NCBI GenBank assembly: GCA_026126065.1
Contig: JAHCJY010000001.1
Span: forward strand, 62,001-126,000
Reading direction: 5' to 3'
Origin: Bauldia sp.
GTDB lineage: Bacteria > Pseudomonadota > Alphaproteobacteria > Rhizobiales > Kaistiaceae
Length of the DNA stretch: 64,000 nt
In this document: in pieces, positions 44,517 to 53,809 of the stretch
Position numbering within the stretch: the first letter of the stretch is position 1
Layout: every line of letters begins with the position of its first letter
The notes under the pieces: generated by a model
The model's database searches: none
The model's input: only the letters and a program-made list of their open reading frames with translations
Told to the model about the DNA's origin: nothing
Program-made: the position numbers and the translations under genes

Positions 44517-47500
44517 CTAGGCGCGGACGCCGAGCGCGGACAGCACCATCGGGTCGATCTCGCCGGTCGCGTTCGCGCCGATCGTCGACTGGAACGCGCG
44601 GATCGCGTCGCGGGTGCGCGGACCCATCGACCCGTCCGCCGGACCGGCATCGAAGCCGCGGGCATTGAGGGCCGCCTGAATCGTGCGAACCAGCGTCTGC
44701 GTGTCGAGTGCGGCGGCCGAATCCCAGCCGCCCTGCGGCACCGGAACGGCGTTCGCGGCGGGATCGGGGGGCGTCATCGTCCATGCCGAAACGGCCGCAC
44801 GGGCGGCTGCAAGCTGGTCGGCGTCGAGCGCGGCCGCGACCTCGTCGCGCCGGCCGGCGGCGTCGAGGTCGCCCTGCGCGGCCGCCGCGGCGAACCACTT
44901 GTAGGACTCGACCAGGTCCGGCGCGACGCCGATGCCACGGGCGTAGATGACGCCGAGATTGTACTGGCTGTCACGGACGCCATGCTCGGCAGCCGCCGTG
45001 AACCATTCGATCGCGCCGTCGAAATCCGGGGTTCCGGCGATGCCCTGGCTGAGAAGGACGCCGAGATTGTGCATCGACTGGACGTTGCCGCGTTCGGCAG
45101 CCGAGAGGTACCAGGCTTGGGCCGCTGTGCGGTTCTCCTCGACGCCGACCCCGCCCTCGTACATCGTCCCGAGTCGGTATTGCGCCGCAGCGAGGCCCCG
45201 ATCGGCGGCCCGCTCGAACCAGAGCGCGGCCTCCGCGGTGTCACGGTCGACGCTCCGCCCTTCGGCGTAGCGTGCGCCTACCTCGTAGAGCGCCGCCGTA
45301 TCGCCCTCGGCGGCCGCCTGGCGGAGGCGGATCGAACCGACCGCCTCGGGCGGCATGGGCTCAACGAGCGGCGTGGCCGGCAGCGGAATGGCTGCCGCGT
45401 CCCCTGCCCCGTCGGCAAGCGGGCCCGCTGCGGCCGCGAAGGTGGACAGGTTCCCCGTCGGCGGCTGCAGCGTGTTCGCGACCGGACCGTCCGCCGCGAG
45501 TGCGGGCGCGGCGCCGATCGCGGCGATCGCCGGGACCGGGACGTTGGTGGTGTCGACTGCGGCCGCGGGCTCGGCGGGCGCCGCATCGGGTGCGGCGGCA
45601 TCCGGGCTGCCGGAGAACGGCTTGAGCACCGTCACCACGGCGATCGTCAGCACGATTGCCGCCGCCGCAAGGATGATGGCGCGGCGGTTTGCCGACAGGG
45701 CAGCGCGGAGGCGTGACGGTGCACGGGGCGCGCCATCGACCCGCGACGTGTCGCCGGCCAGGGGGCGCAGCGACGCATGCTCCGCCGCCGCGGCCTGGGC
45801 GGCCCGTCGCGCCGCCGCAATGAAATCGGCCTTGCGGTCACGCTCGGACCTCGGCGCTTCCGGTTCTGCGACCGGCCGCCAGGCGCCGGGCTCGATCGGC
45901 CGGTCGCGGGTCTCGTCGATCGGGCCGAGGCCCCGAAGGCGCTGCGCCGCCGTCATGCCGGGCGTCTCGTCCGGAGCGGGCTCAGGCGTCGGTCCGGAGC
46001 GAACCGATGGCGCTGCCGCGACGACGTTCCGCGCCGTCTCGGAGCGCGTCTCGGCCTCGAGGCGTGACAGGCGTTCGACGACCTTGTCGAGCGTCCCGTG
46101 GACCTCCTCGATGCCGTCGGCGGACCGTCGGCTGGTGTTCTGGACGGCCGCCTGGAGCTGGTCGAGATCGGCCTTGAGGGCCTCGACGATCGCGCCTTCG
46201 GATTCGCGCAGTCCCGACATGCCGGAGAGTTCGCGGATCGCCTCGCGGGCCGCGTCCTGCATCGCCACGCTCGACTGCCGGCGCGTATCCTCGACGGTGC
46301 CCTCGAGCCGGGCGAGATGGGCCTCCACCTCGCGGATTGCCTCGGCGCGCTGCGGCTCGGCGTCGATGCGCGAGACGAGCGCGCTCATCTGGCCTTCGAG
46401 CTGGGCGAGCGCATCCGGAATGACGGCGCCCGACAGATCCTCCATGCGGCCGGAGAGAGCGGCGACCTGCGCCTCGACCTCCTCGATCTTGCGCAGACGC
46501 TCGGGCGACGGCTCGCCGACCGAGAGCGCGACGAGGCGGTTGCTGAGTTCGTCGAGTTTCGCGTCGAGATCGGGCGCCGGAGCGCGGGCGGCCACGGCGG
46601 CGTCGAGCCGCTCCGCAAGCGCGGCGATGTTGCGGTCGAGACTGGCGAGTTCGGTGCGCTCACGCTCGCGCAGGCCCGCGATCTCGCGCGCCAGCGCCTC
46701 GATGGCGGCCGGAGCCGCCTCCCCGCGCGCCGCCAGCCGGTCGAGCCGCTCGAAGAGGTCGCTGACCGAATCGGCCTTCGGCGCTTCGCTGAGGGCCGAT
46801 TCGAGCCGGGCCGACATCTGGGCGAGTTGCTGTTCGATCCGCCCGAGGGCGGCGCCTCCGCCGGCCTCGATCTTCTCGCCGAGCGCTTCCACCGCCCGCC
46901 GGGTAGCCGCGACGTCTGCCTCGAGGCGACTGGTCGCCGCAAGCGAGGCGGGAGCGAACCCGGCGGCCGCCGGCGCGGCAAGGCCGCTCGCGACGCGGCC
47001 GTCGATGGCGGCAAGGCGCGCCTCGATCCGCATCAGTTCGGCTCGATGGTCGCCGCTCGAAACCCGTTCGGCAAGCCGGTCCAGTTCGGCCGCGAGGGCG
47101 TCGAAACGCTCGCCGGCCGGCATCCGGTGCAGGAAGTCCTGGACGATCGCCTGCATTTCCTCGGCGCTGCCGGCGCGGCGGTCGATCGCATCGAGGCGCT
47201 CGACGATCCGGCCATAGCCGGCTTCGAGGCTGGCCAGCGTGGTTCCGAGCGCGGTGGAATCGAGGAGCGCGCGGATAGCCTGGACCTCGCGGCCGAGTTC
47301 GACGACCGCCGTTTCGCTCGAAACGCCGGCCTCGACGAAGCGGGTGAGCACGGACATGTCCTGGCGGAGCGCGGCGACCTCGGCCGCGAGGCCGTCGATG
47401 GCAGCCGGCGCCGGCGGACGGGCAGCGGCCGACGGGCGCGACGCCTCTGCCGGCCCGGCAGCGCGCGGCGGCGGCGGACGCGACCCGGCCTGAATCGGCC

Positions 47501-48308
47501 GGTCGGGCGACTGGAGCGGCGGGCTGGCCCTGCGATCCAGCCGTGGGGCAGCGGCTGGCGGCGGCGCGGGATCGTCGATCATACGTTGGCGTGCGGCAAT
47601 TTCGGCAATGGCCTGGTTGAGATTGAGCACCGTGACGGAAGCCGGCGGCGGAGGCGCGGCGATCGCCTCCGGCGGCGGCTCCCGCAGATGGGCGGCGATA
47701 TCGGCGAAGTCGTCCTCGGCGGGCGCCGGGGACGCCACGAGCGGCGGCGACGCCCAGGGCGCCGATCCCGTCGCGGGGTCTTCCGGTTCGGCGAGGCCGT
47801 GGCGAACCTTGAGCTGCTCGATGCGCTCGCGGATGGTGCGGAGCCGGTCCTCCGGCGTTGGCCGGGCGGGTTCGGCGGGCGTTGCCGACACTGCGGCAAT
47901 ACCGGGTCCCGGCCGGACGGAGGAGGGCGTCGCCGGCGCGGGTGCGTCGGCGCGCTCGTAGTGGCGCTCGTCGTCGCGCTTGTAGGCCGGGAGGCTCTCG
48001 ACGAGCGCCGGCTCGCCGAGATCGTGAAGGGCCGCCGCGATCGCATTCATCGCGCGATCGTTGTCACCGTCGGCGCCGGGGCTGAACCTCGCCGCGCTTC
48101 GGGCGCCAATGGCCGGCGCCCGCTGTTCCGCCGCGAACGCCTCAAGACGCGCGTCGAGAATGGCGCGGGCATGCTCCGGGCCGTTCGGCTCGGCGTCGGT
48201 GGTAATCCGCTCGAGGCGCGAGGCGAGATCTGCCAGGCGGTCGTGCAGCGCCCGGCCGAGGCTCCCGTCCCGGTCCTCCACCAATGGCAGCGTGTCGCCT
48301 GGATTCAT
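44517..48308 (-). CDS. PodJL-like localization factor: coiled coils, SEL1 repeats, peptidoglycan-binding domain
   Basis: A 1263-residue protein. A long cytoplasmic, highly charged coiled-coil region (with repeating Leu-Ala-Glu-Arg-Leu patterns) leads to a transmembrane segment (about residue 905, RRAIILAAAAIVLTIAVVTV), a Pro/Ala-rich linker, at least four SEL1-type repeats (AALYEVGARYAEGRSVDRDT, AAQYRLGTMYEGGVGVEENR, NVQSMHNLGVLLSQGIAG, RDSQYNLGVIYARGIGVAPD) and a peptidoglycan-binding-1 fold at the end (IQAALNARGFDAGPADGSMG). This matches PodJ/PodJL polar organisers of alphaproteobacteria. It may anchor polar complexes to the wall. Start chosen at the ATG with AAGGGGCGGG upstream. Confidence 0.85.
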   Translation of the reverse strand: MNPGDTLPLVEDRDGSLGRALHDRLADLASRLERITTDAEPNGPEHARAILDARLEAFAAEQRAPAIGARSAARFSPGADGDNDRAMNAIAAALHDLGEPALVESLPAYKRDDERHYERADAPAPATPSSVRPGPGIAAVSATPAEPARPTPEDRLRTIRERIEQLKVRHGLAEPEDPATGSAPWASPPLVASPAPAEDDFADIAAHLREPPPEAIAAPPPPASVTVLNLNQAIAEIAARQRMIDDPAPPPAAAPRLDRRASPPLQSPDRPIQAGSRPPPPRAAGPAEASRPSAAARPPAPAAIDGLAAEVAALRQDMSVLTRFVEAGVSSETAVVELGREVQAIRALLDSTALGTTLASLEAGYGRIVERLDAIDRRAGSAEEMQAIVQDFLHRMPAGERFDALAAELDRLAERVSSGDHRAELMRIEARLAAIDGRVASGLAAPAAAGFAPASLAATSRLEADVAATRRAVEALGEKIEAGGGAALGRIEQQLAQMSARLESALSEAPKADSVSDLFERLDRLAARGEAAPAAIEALAREIAGLRERERTELASLDRNIAALAERLDAAVAARAPAPDLDAKLDELSNRLVALSVGEPSPERLRKIEEVEAQVAALSGRMEDLSGAVIPDALAQLEGQMSALVSRIDAEPQRAEAIREVEAHLARLEGTVEDTRRQSSVAMQDAAREAIRELSGMSGLRESEGAIVEALKADLDQLQAAVQNTSRRSADGIEEVHGTLDKVVERLSRLEAETRSETARNVVAAAPSVRSGPTPEPAPDETPGMTAAQRLRGLGPIDETRDRPIEPGAWRPVAEPEAPRSERDRKADFIAAARRAAQAAAAEHASLRPLAGDTSRVDGAPRAPSRLRAALSANRRAIILAAAAIVLTIAVVTVLKPFSGSPDAAAPDAAPAEPAAAVDTTNVPVPAIAAIGAAPALAADGPVANTLQPPTGNLSTFAAAAGPLADGAGDAAAIPLPATPLVEPMPPEAVGSIRLRQAAAEGDTAALYEVGARYAEGRSVDRDTAEAALWFERAADRGLAAAQYRLGTMYEGGVGVEENRTAAQAWYLSAAERGNVQSMHNLGVLLSQGIAGTPDFDGAIEWFTAAAEHGVRDSQYNLGVIYARGIGVAPDLVESYKWFAAAAAQGDLDAAGRRDEVAAALDADQLAAARAAVSAWTMTPPDPAANAVPVPQGGWDSAAALDTQTLVRTIQAALNARGFDAGPADGSMGPRTRDAIRAFQSTIGANATGEIDPMVLSALGVRA

Positions 48309-48530
48309 GCCCGCCCCTTGGCCTTCTTGGTAACGCACCGCAGCCGGACATGGTCGCATCCGGAATCGAGGCCCACGGCGGAGAATCCTTGCCGCATGGT
48401 AAACAGGTCGTTAACCGGACCTTGTCGAGACCCGATTTTCCTAACGATTGTGTACCTTTCCCCGCTCCCCGGTGCTTTCGGTTGACGCGGAACAGGGGCG
48501 CGGCCGAAAAGACGGATCGCGGGAGGGACG

Positions 48531-49154
48531 ATGCTGTCGCACGCAAGGGTCTGGGCTGCGATCGACCGCCTGGCGGCGCGCCACGGCCTCAGTGCGTCCG
48601 GCCTTGCCCGCAAGGCCGGCCTCGATCCGACGAGCTTCAACCCCTCCAAGCGCATCGCCCGCGACGGCCGGCCGCGCTGGCCTTCGACCGAGAGCGTCGC
48701 GAAGGTGCTTGCCGCCACCGGCTCGTCGTTCGAGGCGTTTCTTGACCTTCGCACCGAGGCGACCGCGGCATCGGTGCTGCCGCTCCTCGGCTTTGCCCGC
48801 GCCGGCGCCGGGGGCTTCTTCGGCGACGGCGGCGCACCGGCCGGGACGGGGTGGGACGAAGTCGCCTTCCCGGGCGTCCCGGAAGGCACCGCCTACGCGC
48901 TCCGCATCACCGGCGATTCCATGCTGCCGGTCTTTCGCGACGGCGACACGATCGTGGTCGCCGCGGGGGCGTCCTGCCGGCCGGGCGATCGCGTGGTCGT
49001 GAAGACGACCGGCGGCGAGGTGATGGCGAAAGAGCTCCGGCGCCACTCCGCGGACGGCGTCCTGCTCGGCTCCCTCAACCCGGCACATCCCGACCGCTTC
49101 GTAGCCGTCGCCGAGCTCGACTGGATCGCGCGTATCCTCTGGGCCAGTCAGTAG
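48531..49154 (+). CDS. XRE/S24-family repressor-like protein
   Basis: A 207-residue LexA/CI-like protein. The N-terminal HTH (GLSASGLARKAGLDPTSFNP) is followed by the S24 peptidase domain: catalytic Ser in RITGDSMLPVFRDGDTIVV and Lys in VVVKTTGGEVMAKELRR. Such proteins are RecA-responsive repressors or stress regulators. No prophage genes are present, so it is likely a chromosomal regulator; many alphaproteobacteria have this gene as a conserved stand-alone S24 protein. Confidence 0.88.
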   Translation: MLSHARVWAAIDRLAARHGLSASGLARKAGLDPTSFNPSKRIARDGRPRWPSTESVAKVLAATGSSFEAFLDLRTEATAASVLPLLGFARAGAGGFFGDGGAPAGTGWDEVAFPGVPEGTAYALRITGDSMLPVFRDGDTIVVAAGASCRPGDRVVVKTTGGEVMAKELRRHSADGVLLGSLNPAHPDRFVAVAELDWIARILWASQ

Positions 49155-49271
49155 AAAACCGGCTTGCGGCCGATCGTTCGATTTGTTGGCGCCACACGGT
49201 CGCCACGTTCTTGAATGGGGGGAACGCGCACCCATTTCCCCTTTGTCGACCTGAAAACACGGGAGAGGAGA

Positions 49272-49688
49272 TTGAACCACACACTGACGCTTCGTCCGGC
49301 CTTCACGCCTTTCACCATCGTCCTGATGGTGATCCTGTTCATGGTTGCGTGGCCGCTCGGGCTGCTGATGCTTGCCTACCTGCTGTGGGGTGACCGCCTG
49401 TCGTTCGCCAACGGCACGTCCACGTCATCCGGCGCGAAGCGACACTATCGCAGCGCCGGCTGCTTCGGCTGGAATGCTTCGCCTCGCCATGAGAGCGGCA
49501 ATCTCGCGTTCGACGAGTACCGCAAGAGCGAGTTGAAGCGGCTCGAGGAAGAGCGTCGCCGCCTCGATGAGGAGCGCGCCGAATTCGAGGCCTACGTGCA
49601 GAACCTTCGCCGGGCGAAGGATCAGGAGGAGTTCGATCGCTTCATGGCCGCGCGCCGCAACGGACCGGAACCAACGATCCACCTCTGA
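49272..49688 (+). CDS. DUF2852 membrane protein
   Basis: A 138-residue protein with an N-terminal motif RPAFTPFTIVLMVILFMVAW, PLGLLMLAYLLWGDR (two helices, about 13-50), then a hydrophilic coiled-coil tail (ELKRLEEERRRLDEERAEFE). DUF2852 is largely confined to Hyphomicrobiales and relatives, so it helps place the organism. I chose the TTG at 49272 because GGGAG lies six bases upstream; the in-frame ATG at 49215 lacks a ribosome site and adds 19 atypical residues. Confidence 0.8.
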   Translation: MNHTLTLRPAFTPFTIVLMVILFMVAWPLGLLMLAYLLWGDRLSFANGTSTSSGAKRHYRSAGCFGWNASPRHESGNLAFDEYRKSELKRLEEERRRLDEERAEFEAYVQNLRRAKDQEEFDRFMAARRNGPEPTIHL

Positions 49689-49710
49689 GTGCCGCATGTG
49701 CGGCGGATGA

Positions 49711-49743
49711 AGCGGCGGGCCGAAGGGTCCGCCGCTTTCTTTG
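49711..49743 (+). terminator. Rho-independent terminator after DUF2852 gene
   Basis: Stem AAGCGGCGG (49711-49719) / CCGCCGCTT (49730-49738), 10-nt loop, followed by TCTTTG. It is placed 22 bases after the stop codon. Confidence 0.8.
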
Positions 49744-49902
49744 TGTGTGTGCAGTGAACGCCAATAGACAGCGGCAATGGTCAGCCGGGTCCTTGACCCC
49801 GACGAGCTTTGCCATCTGTGCCGACTGGCGCACTGCTGGCCTCTTCCACAACACACCCATCCGTTCCATCATCGTTCTCCGAATCGTCAGGGTCAGCGTC
49901 CC

Positions 49903-50661
49903 TTGGGCCTTCTCTTCCGCACCCGCCAGCCCGCGCCTCTTCCGGAGCATCTCGACCTCGCGCTCGGCGATCGCACGGTGCCGGTGCGGCTGCGGGCCAA
50001 TGCACGGGCGCGGCGCTACACGCTGCGGGTGGGCCGGGCCGGCGGCGAGCCCGTGGTGACGATTCCCGCCGGCGGCAGTCTCGGCGGCGCGCGGTCGTTC
50101 CTCGAGCGCAACCGGCTGTGGCTGAAACGGCGGCTCGAGGCGCGCCCGCCCGCGATGCCCTTTGCCGCCGACGCCATCATCCCGTTTCGCGGCACGGACC
50201 ATCTCGTCGTCCATCGGCCGAGCCGCCGCGGCACGGTCACGGTCGAGAGCGGTCCGGATGGCCCGTGCCTGTGCGTCTGCGGCGGCGCCGAACACCTGTC
50301 GCGCCGGCTCGTCGACTGGCTCAAGCGCGAGGCAAAGGGCGATCTCGACCGGGCGGTGTTCCGCTATTCCGCGATGATCGGCCGGAAGCCCACCGTCATC
50401 CGCCTTCGCGACCAGAAGGGTCGCTGGGGCTCGTGCAGTTCGGCCGGCACGCTGTCCTTCTCGTGGCGGCTGATCCTGGCGCCGCCGATGGTGCTCGACT
50501 ACCTCGCCGCCCACGAGGTTACCCACCTTGCCGAGATGAACCACAGCGCCCGCTTCTGGCGGCTCCTCCGCCGCATCTGCCCCGAGACGGATCGCGCCGA
50601 GGCGTGGCTCAAGGCGCATGGCAGCACGCTCCACGCCTTTGGCGTCGAGGACGCCGGCTGA
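49903..50661 (+). CDS. YgjP/SprT-like M48-clan metallopeptidase (DUF45)
   Basis: A 252-residue protein of the DUF45/WLM clan. It has LRANARARRYTLRVGRAGG, TVIRLRDQKGRWGSCSSAGT and the zinc site HEVTHLAEMNHSARFW, in which HExxH is followed by a third His ligand. These proteins are predicted zinc peptidases of unclear function. I prefer TTG at 49903 since translation from the ATG at 49777 starts with 42 residues that look non-coding; start confidence is low. Confidence 0.85.
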   Translation: MGLLFRTRQPAPLPEHLDLALGDRTVPVRLRANARARRYTLRVGRAGGEPVVTIPAGGSLGGARSFLERNRLWLKRRLEARPPAMPFAADAIIPFRGTDHLVVHRPSRRGTVTVESGPDGPCLCVCGGAEHLSRRLVDWLKREAKGDLDRAVFRYSAMIGRKPTVIRLRDQKGRWGSCSSAGTLSFSWRLILAPPMVLDYLAAHEVTHLAEMNHSARFWRLLRRICPETDRAEAWLKAHGSTLHAFGVEDAG

Positions 50662-50844
50662 GCGCGGCCCGGCGGCAGCCATGACGCCGCCGGGATTCGA
50701 GGACCGTCCCGACCTCGCCGATGCGCCACCGCGCGGGGCGGTGCTGCACGACATCCGCGCGGTCCCCGGTCTCTCCCCGCCATGGGCGAAGCGGACCAGC
50801 CGACCGGCGCTGCGCTGCAGCGTCTCGCCAGGGACGGGCTGACC

Positions 50845-51777
50845 ATGCCGGCCTGGAGCACGGCAGACATTCCGGACCAGCGCGGTCGCCGGGCGATCGT
50901 GACGGGCGGAGGCAGCGGCATCGGCCTCGCGACTGCCCGCGCGCTGACCGCCGCGGGAGCGGCGGTGACGATCGCGGCGCGCGACAAGGCAAAGGGAGCG
51001 GCGGCCGTCACGGCGATCCGGGAGGCGCTGCCGGGCGCCGACATCGTTTTCGAGCGCCTCGACCTCGCATCGCTTGCGTCGGTCCACGCCTTCGCGGCGG
51101 CGGTGCGGCGGCGCGGCGAACCGCTCGACCTCCTCGTCAACAATGCCGGCGTCATGATGCTGCCGCGCCGCGAGACGACGGCGGACGGCTTCGAGCGCCA
51201 GTTCGCGACAAACCATCTCGGCCCGTTCGCCCTGACGGCGCTGCTGTGGCCGCTGCTCGCCGCCCGACCCGGCGCGCGGATCGTCACGGTCGCCAGCCTC
51301 GCGCACTGGCGCGGGCGGATCGCCTTCGACGACCTCGACGCATCGCGCATCTACCGGCCGTACGCCGCCTACGCGCAGTCGAAGCTGGCCAACCTCCTCT
51401 TCGCCTTCGAGCTGGCGCGTCGCGCGAAGCCAGATGGACCCCTGTCGGTGGCGGCCCATCCCGGCATCGCCGCGACGCCCCTCGCAAGTGCGGGCCTTGC
51501 CGGCGAAACGGGCCTTCGCTCACGGCTCCTCATCGCCTGGTACGACATCGTCGGTCAGGACGCCGCCGGCGGGGCCCTGCCGATCCTCCGCGCGTCGACC
51601 GCGCCTGGCGTCGGCGCCGGCGCCTATCTCGGTCCGCGCGGCCCCTTCGGCTTCCGCGGGCCAGCCGGTCCGGTGCGGTCGTCGGCGTTGGCGCGCGATC
51701 GCGTCGCCGCAGCGCGGCTATGGACAGCTTCCGAGGCGCTGACCGGCGTTCGCTTTGAACCCGGCGCGGCCGGCTAG
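50845..51777 (+). CDS. Short-chain dehydrogenase/reductase (retinol-dehydrogenase-like)
   Basis: A 310-residue SDR. The cofactor motif is VTGGGSGIGLATARALT, followed by LVNNAGVM, catalytic Ser in TVASLAHWRG, and Tyr-x-x-x-Lys in YAAYAQSKLAN. A C-terminal extension (LGPRGPFGFRGPAG) is typical of the retinol-dehydrogenase/WW-oxidoreductase-like group. The substrate is unknown. Its stop overlaps the convergent AI-2E gene by four bases. ATG 50845 is the third usable start; earlier in-frame residues look untranslated. Confidence 0.88.
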   Translation: MPAWSTADIPDQRGRRAIVTGGGSGIGLATARALTAAGAAVTIAARDKAKGAAAVTAIREALPGADIVFERLDLASLASVHAFAAAVRRRGEPLDLLVNNAGVMMLPRRETTADGFERQFATNHLGPFALTALLWPLLAARPGARIVTVASLAHWRGRIAFDDLDASRIYRPYAAYAQSKLANLLFAFELARRAKPDGPLSVAAHPGIAATPLASAGLAGETGLRSRLLIAWYDIVGQDAAGGALPILRASTAPGVGAGAYLGPRGPFGFRGPAGPVRSSALARDRVAAARLWTASEALTGVRFEPGAAG

Positions 51778-52922
51778 ACCTTCCGTCGCGGTGCGCGCCG
51801 CCGCCGCGGCGGGGGCTCGGGCGGAGGGGGCTCCTCGGGCAAAGCCTCGGCGGGCGCGTTGAAGGCGGAGTGGCCGAGTTCGTCCTGCTCGGCGAGGAGC
51901 TGGCCGACATAGAACTCGCGGACGAGGATGTAGAGCGCGATCGTGAGCGGCGCCGCGACCAGGATGCCGGTCGCGCCGAAGGTCACCCCGAGGGCGACGA
52001 AGGAGAACAGGAGCACGACCGGCGGGATCGAAACGATCCGGCGCTGCAGGAGCGGCGTGATGAGGTTGGCCTCCGCCTGCTGGACGAGGATGTAGAGGAC
52101 GACCGTCCAGGCCAGCGTGGAGCCATCGATGCCGAAGGCCACCAGCACCGCCGGCACCGCCCCGGCGAACGGTCCGATGATCGGAACGAACTCGGTGAGG
52201 CCGGCGATGAGGCCGAGCGCGAGCGGCGACGGCAGGCCGATCGCCCATGTGCCGAAGCCGACCAGCGTGCCGACGACCAGCATCGTCAAGAGCTGCGCCC
52301 GGAGCCACAGCGTCAGCCCGCGCCCGGTTTCGTCGAGCGCCTTCTCCACCGCCGCGTGCCAGCTCCGCGGGAAGAGGAGCGTGAGGCCGCTCCGGTAGGT
52401 GCCGGGATCGACGGCGATGAAGATGCCGGCGAAGATCACCAGAACGAGGGTCGTCACGACCGTCACCAGCGCACCCGCGATGGTGAGCACGCCCGACCAG
52501 ATCCGATCGACGAAGGCCGAGAGCGCCTGCGCGATGTCCTGCGCGCTGGACGGAAGGGTGATGCCGAACACCGTCTCCAGTTCGTCGAGCGATTCGGTGA
52601 GCCGTGTGATGAGGCCGGTGAGCTGCTCCTGAACGGCCGGCCATGTCGCCCAGCCGATGCCGCCGATGGCAAGGAAGAGGATTGTGCCGCTCAGCGTGAG
52701 GGAAATCCTGTGCGGCAGCCGCGTCGCCCGCTCGACACCGCGTGTGACCGACAGGAGCGCCACCGCGACGAGCACGGCCGCGAAGGCGAGGAGGAGGACG
52801 TGCTTCAGCTCCCACAGGAGGAGCGCCAGGGCGATGATGATGATGGTGACGATAAGGCGGCGGACATACGGGAGGAGATCCTCCCGCGTCGCCTGCCACG
52901 AGGGCGGCGGTCGTCGTACCAT
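51774..52922 (-). CDS. AI-2E family transporter/permease
   Basis: A 382-residue membrane protein. It has the PF01594 layout: two N-terminal helices (VTIIIIALALLLWELKHVLL), a central soluble helical segment (VQEQLTGLITRLTESLDELE), then six further helices with GLTEFVPIIGPFAGAVPAVL. Members include TqsA (autoinducer-2 export) and Na+/H+ antiporter-like proteins; the true substrate is uncertain. The C-terminus is Pro/Arg-rich (EEPPPPEPPPRRRRAPRR). ATG 52922 is preferred; 52967 is an alternative. Confidence 0.87.
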   Translation of the reverse strand: MVRRPPPSWQATREDLLPYVRRLIVTIIIIALALLLWELKHVLLLAFAAVLVAVALLSVTRGVERATRLPHRISLTLSGTILFLAIGGIGWATWPAVQEQLTGLITRLTESLDELETVFGITLPSSAQDIAQALSAFVDRIWSGVLTIAGALVTVVTTLVLVIFAGIFIAVDPGTYRSGLTLLFPRSWHAAVEKALDETGRGLTLWLRAQLLTMLVVGTLVGFGTWAIGLPSPLALGLIAGLTEFVPIIGPFAGAVPAVLVAFGIDGSTLAWTVVLYILVQQAEANLITPLLQRRIVSIPPVVLLFSFVALGVTFGATGILVAAPLTIALYILVREFYVGQLLAEQDELGHSAFNAPAEALPEEPPPPEPPPRRRRAPRRKV

Positions 52923-53008
52923 GGCGTCCGGCAGGCCCCCGTATGTCGAACGCGGCGATGCTAGCACATGGTGCGGGTCCGCTGCGCCCCACCTTTCCGC
53001 AACCCCGC

Positions 53009-53536
53009 TCAGATGCGCCGGCTGTCATAGGCCCAGTGGAGGAGGGCCTGGCGCTGGCGGCGGCGGCAGAAAATGTCGCCCTTCTCGCAGTTCAACTCGA
53101 CCTGCCGGACATGGCGGCGGATTGCCTTCCAGCGACCGATCTGCCGCGAATCCTCCTGCGGCATCCGCCGGCCCAGGAAGTAGCGGCAGTACCACTGGAA
53201 CCAGCCGCGCGGGTCGTCCGGATGGATCCAGCCTTTGGCGCGCCACACCGAGAGCTTCTGGCTCGCGCGGGTGCCGAAAAGATTGAGGCTGCAGTCCGCG
53301 CTCCCTCCCGCGAGCTTCGCATCCCGGAACCAGCGTTCCGGGAACTCGTCCCGGCAATCGGTCAGGTACTTGCCGCAGAAGACGCCCAGTTCGAGCATTT
53401 GCTGCGGCGTGAGGTCCGGCGTGAAGGCGGGGTCGAAATGCCTTCCCGGCGGCGCGGTCAGTACATAGCGGTAGCCATCCTGCATCCGGTCGCGGACGAC
53501 GACCTCGAGCGGCCGGGAAAGGTTGTGTGCGCTCAT
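53009..53536 (-). CDS. Conserved protein of unknown function
   Basis: A 175-residue cytoplasmic protein rich in Arg and Trp. Distinct, conserved-looking motifs are LGVFCGKYLTDCRDEFPERW, GWIHPDDPRGWFQWYCRYFL (about 103-122) and LLHWAYDSR at the end, with several Cys residues (GKYLTDC, ADCSLNL, LNCEKGD, DIFCRRR). The Cys pattern could bind a metal or form a redox site. I do not recognise a named family, although comparable uncharacterised proteins exist widely. No partner genes are adjacent. Confidence 0.7.
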   Translation of the reverse strand: MSAHNLSRPLEVVVRDRMQDGYRYVLTAPPGRHFDPAFTPDLTPQQMLELGVFCGKYLTDCRDEFPERWFRDAKLAGGSADCSLNLFGTRASQKLSVWRAKGWIHPDDPRGWFQWYCRYFLGRRMPQEDSRQIGRWKAIRRHVRQVELNCEKGDIFCRRRQRQALLHWAYDSRRI

Positions 53537-53622
53537 TCGTACCGCCCTCCCTCGCCTCTTGCGGGACAGGCGCGATCACCCCATACTTTGCGTCCCGATA
53601 ACAACTGAAAGGAGGTGATCCA

Positions 53623-53694
53623 GTGTCTCATTGTCTTTCGCCGCATGCGGCTCGTGTGACCTGGACGCCCGCCTCGCTCGAGGACGGCGTTTAG
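53623..53694 (+). CDS. Candidate 23-residue peptide with a near-perfect Shine-Dalgarno
   Basis: The sequence AAAGGAGGTGATCC (53608-53621) is complementary to 13 of 14 bases at the 3' end of 16S rRNA, ending next to GTG 53623. The ORF encodes MSHCLSPHAARVTWTPASLE, then DGV and TAG. Downstream the same frame stays open and very basic (PRQRGRFARRLLRLRSRRG) into a strong terminator, so either the TAG ends a tiny peptide or a longer relative has been shortened. The sequence may instead be a conserved regulatory RNA that binds ribosomes. No ORF-finder would list it. Confidence 0.45.
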   Translation: MSHCLSPHAARVTWTPASLEDGV

Positions 53695-53770
53695 CCACGC
53701 CAGCGCGGGCGCTTTGCCCGCCGGCTGCTACGGCTGAGGTCACGCCGCGGATTTTTGCGGCAGACAATGG

Positions 53771-53805
53771 AAGGGCCGCCCTCGGAGGCGGCCCTTCTTG
53801 TTTTT
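53771..53805 (+). terminator. Strong rho-independent terminator of the small transcription unit
   Basis: A perfect 10-bp stem AAGGGCCGCC (53771-53780)/GGCGGCCCTT (53787-53796) with a 6-nt loop, followed by CTTGTTTTT. It ends the short plus-strand unit that contains the near-perfect ribosome site, five bases before the end of the opposite-strand VOC gene. Confidence 0.85.
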
Positions 53806-53809
53806 CGGG

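Noticed and set aside
48531..49154. LexA or prophage repressor
   Set aside because: The protein has an XRE HTH and S24 peptidase domain but no LexA-type winged helix, and no phage genes are nearby. A general S24 regulator is a safer call.
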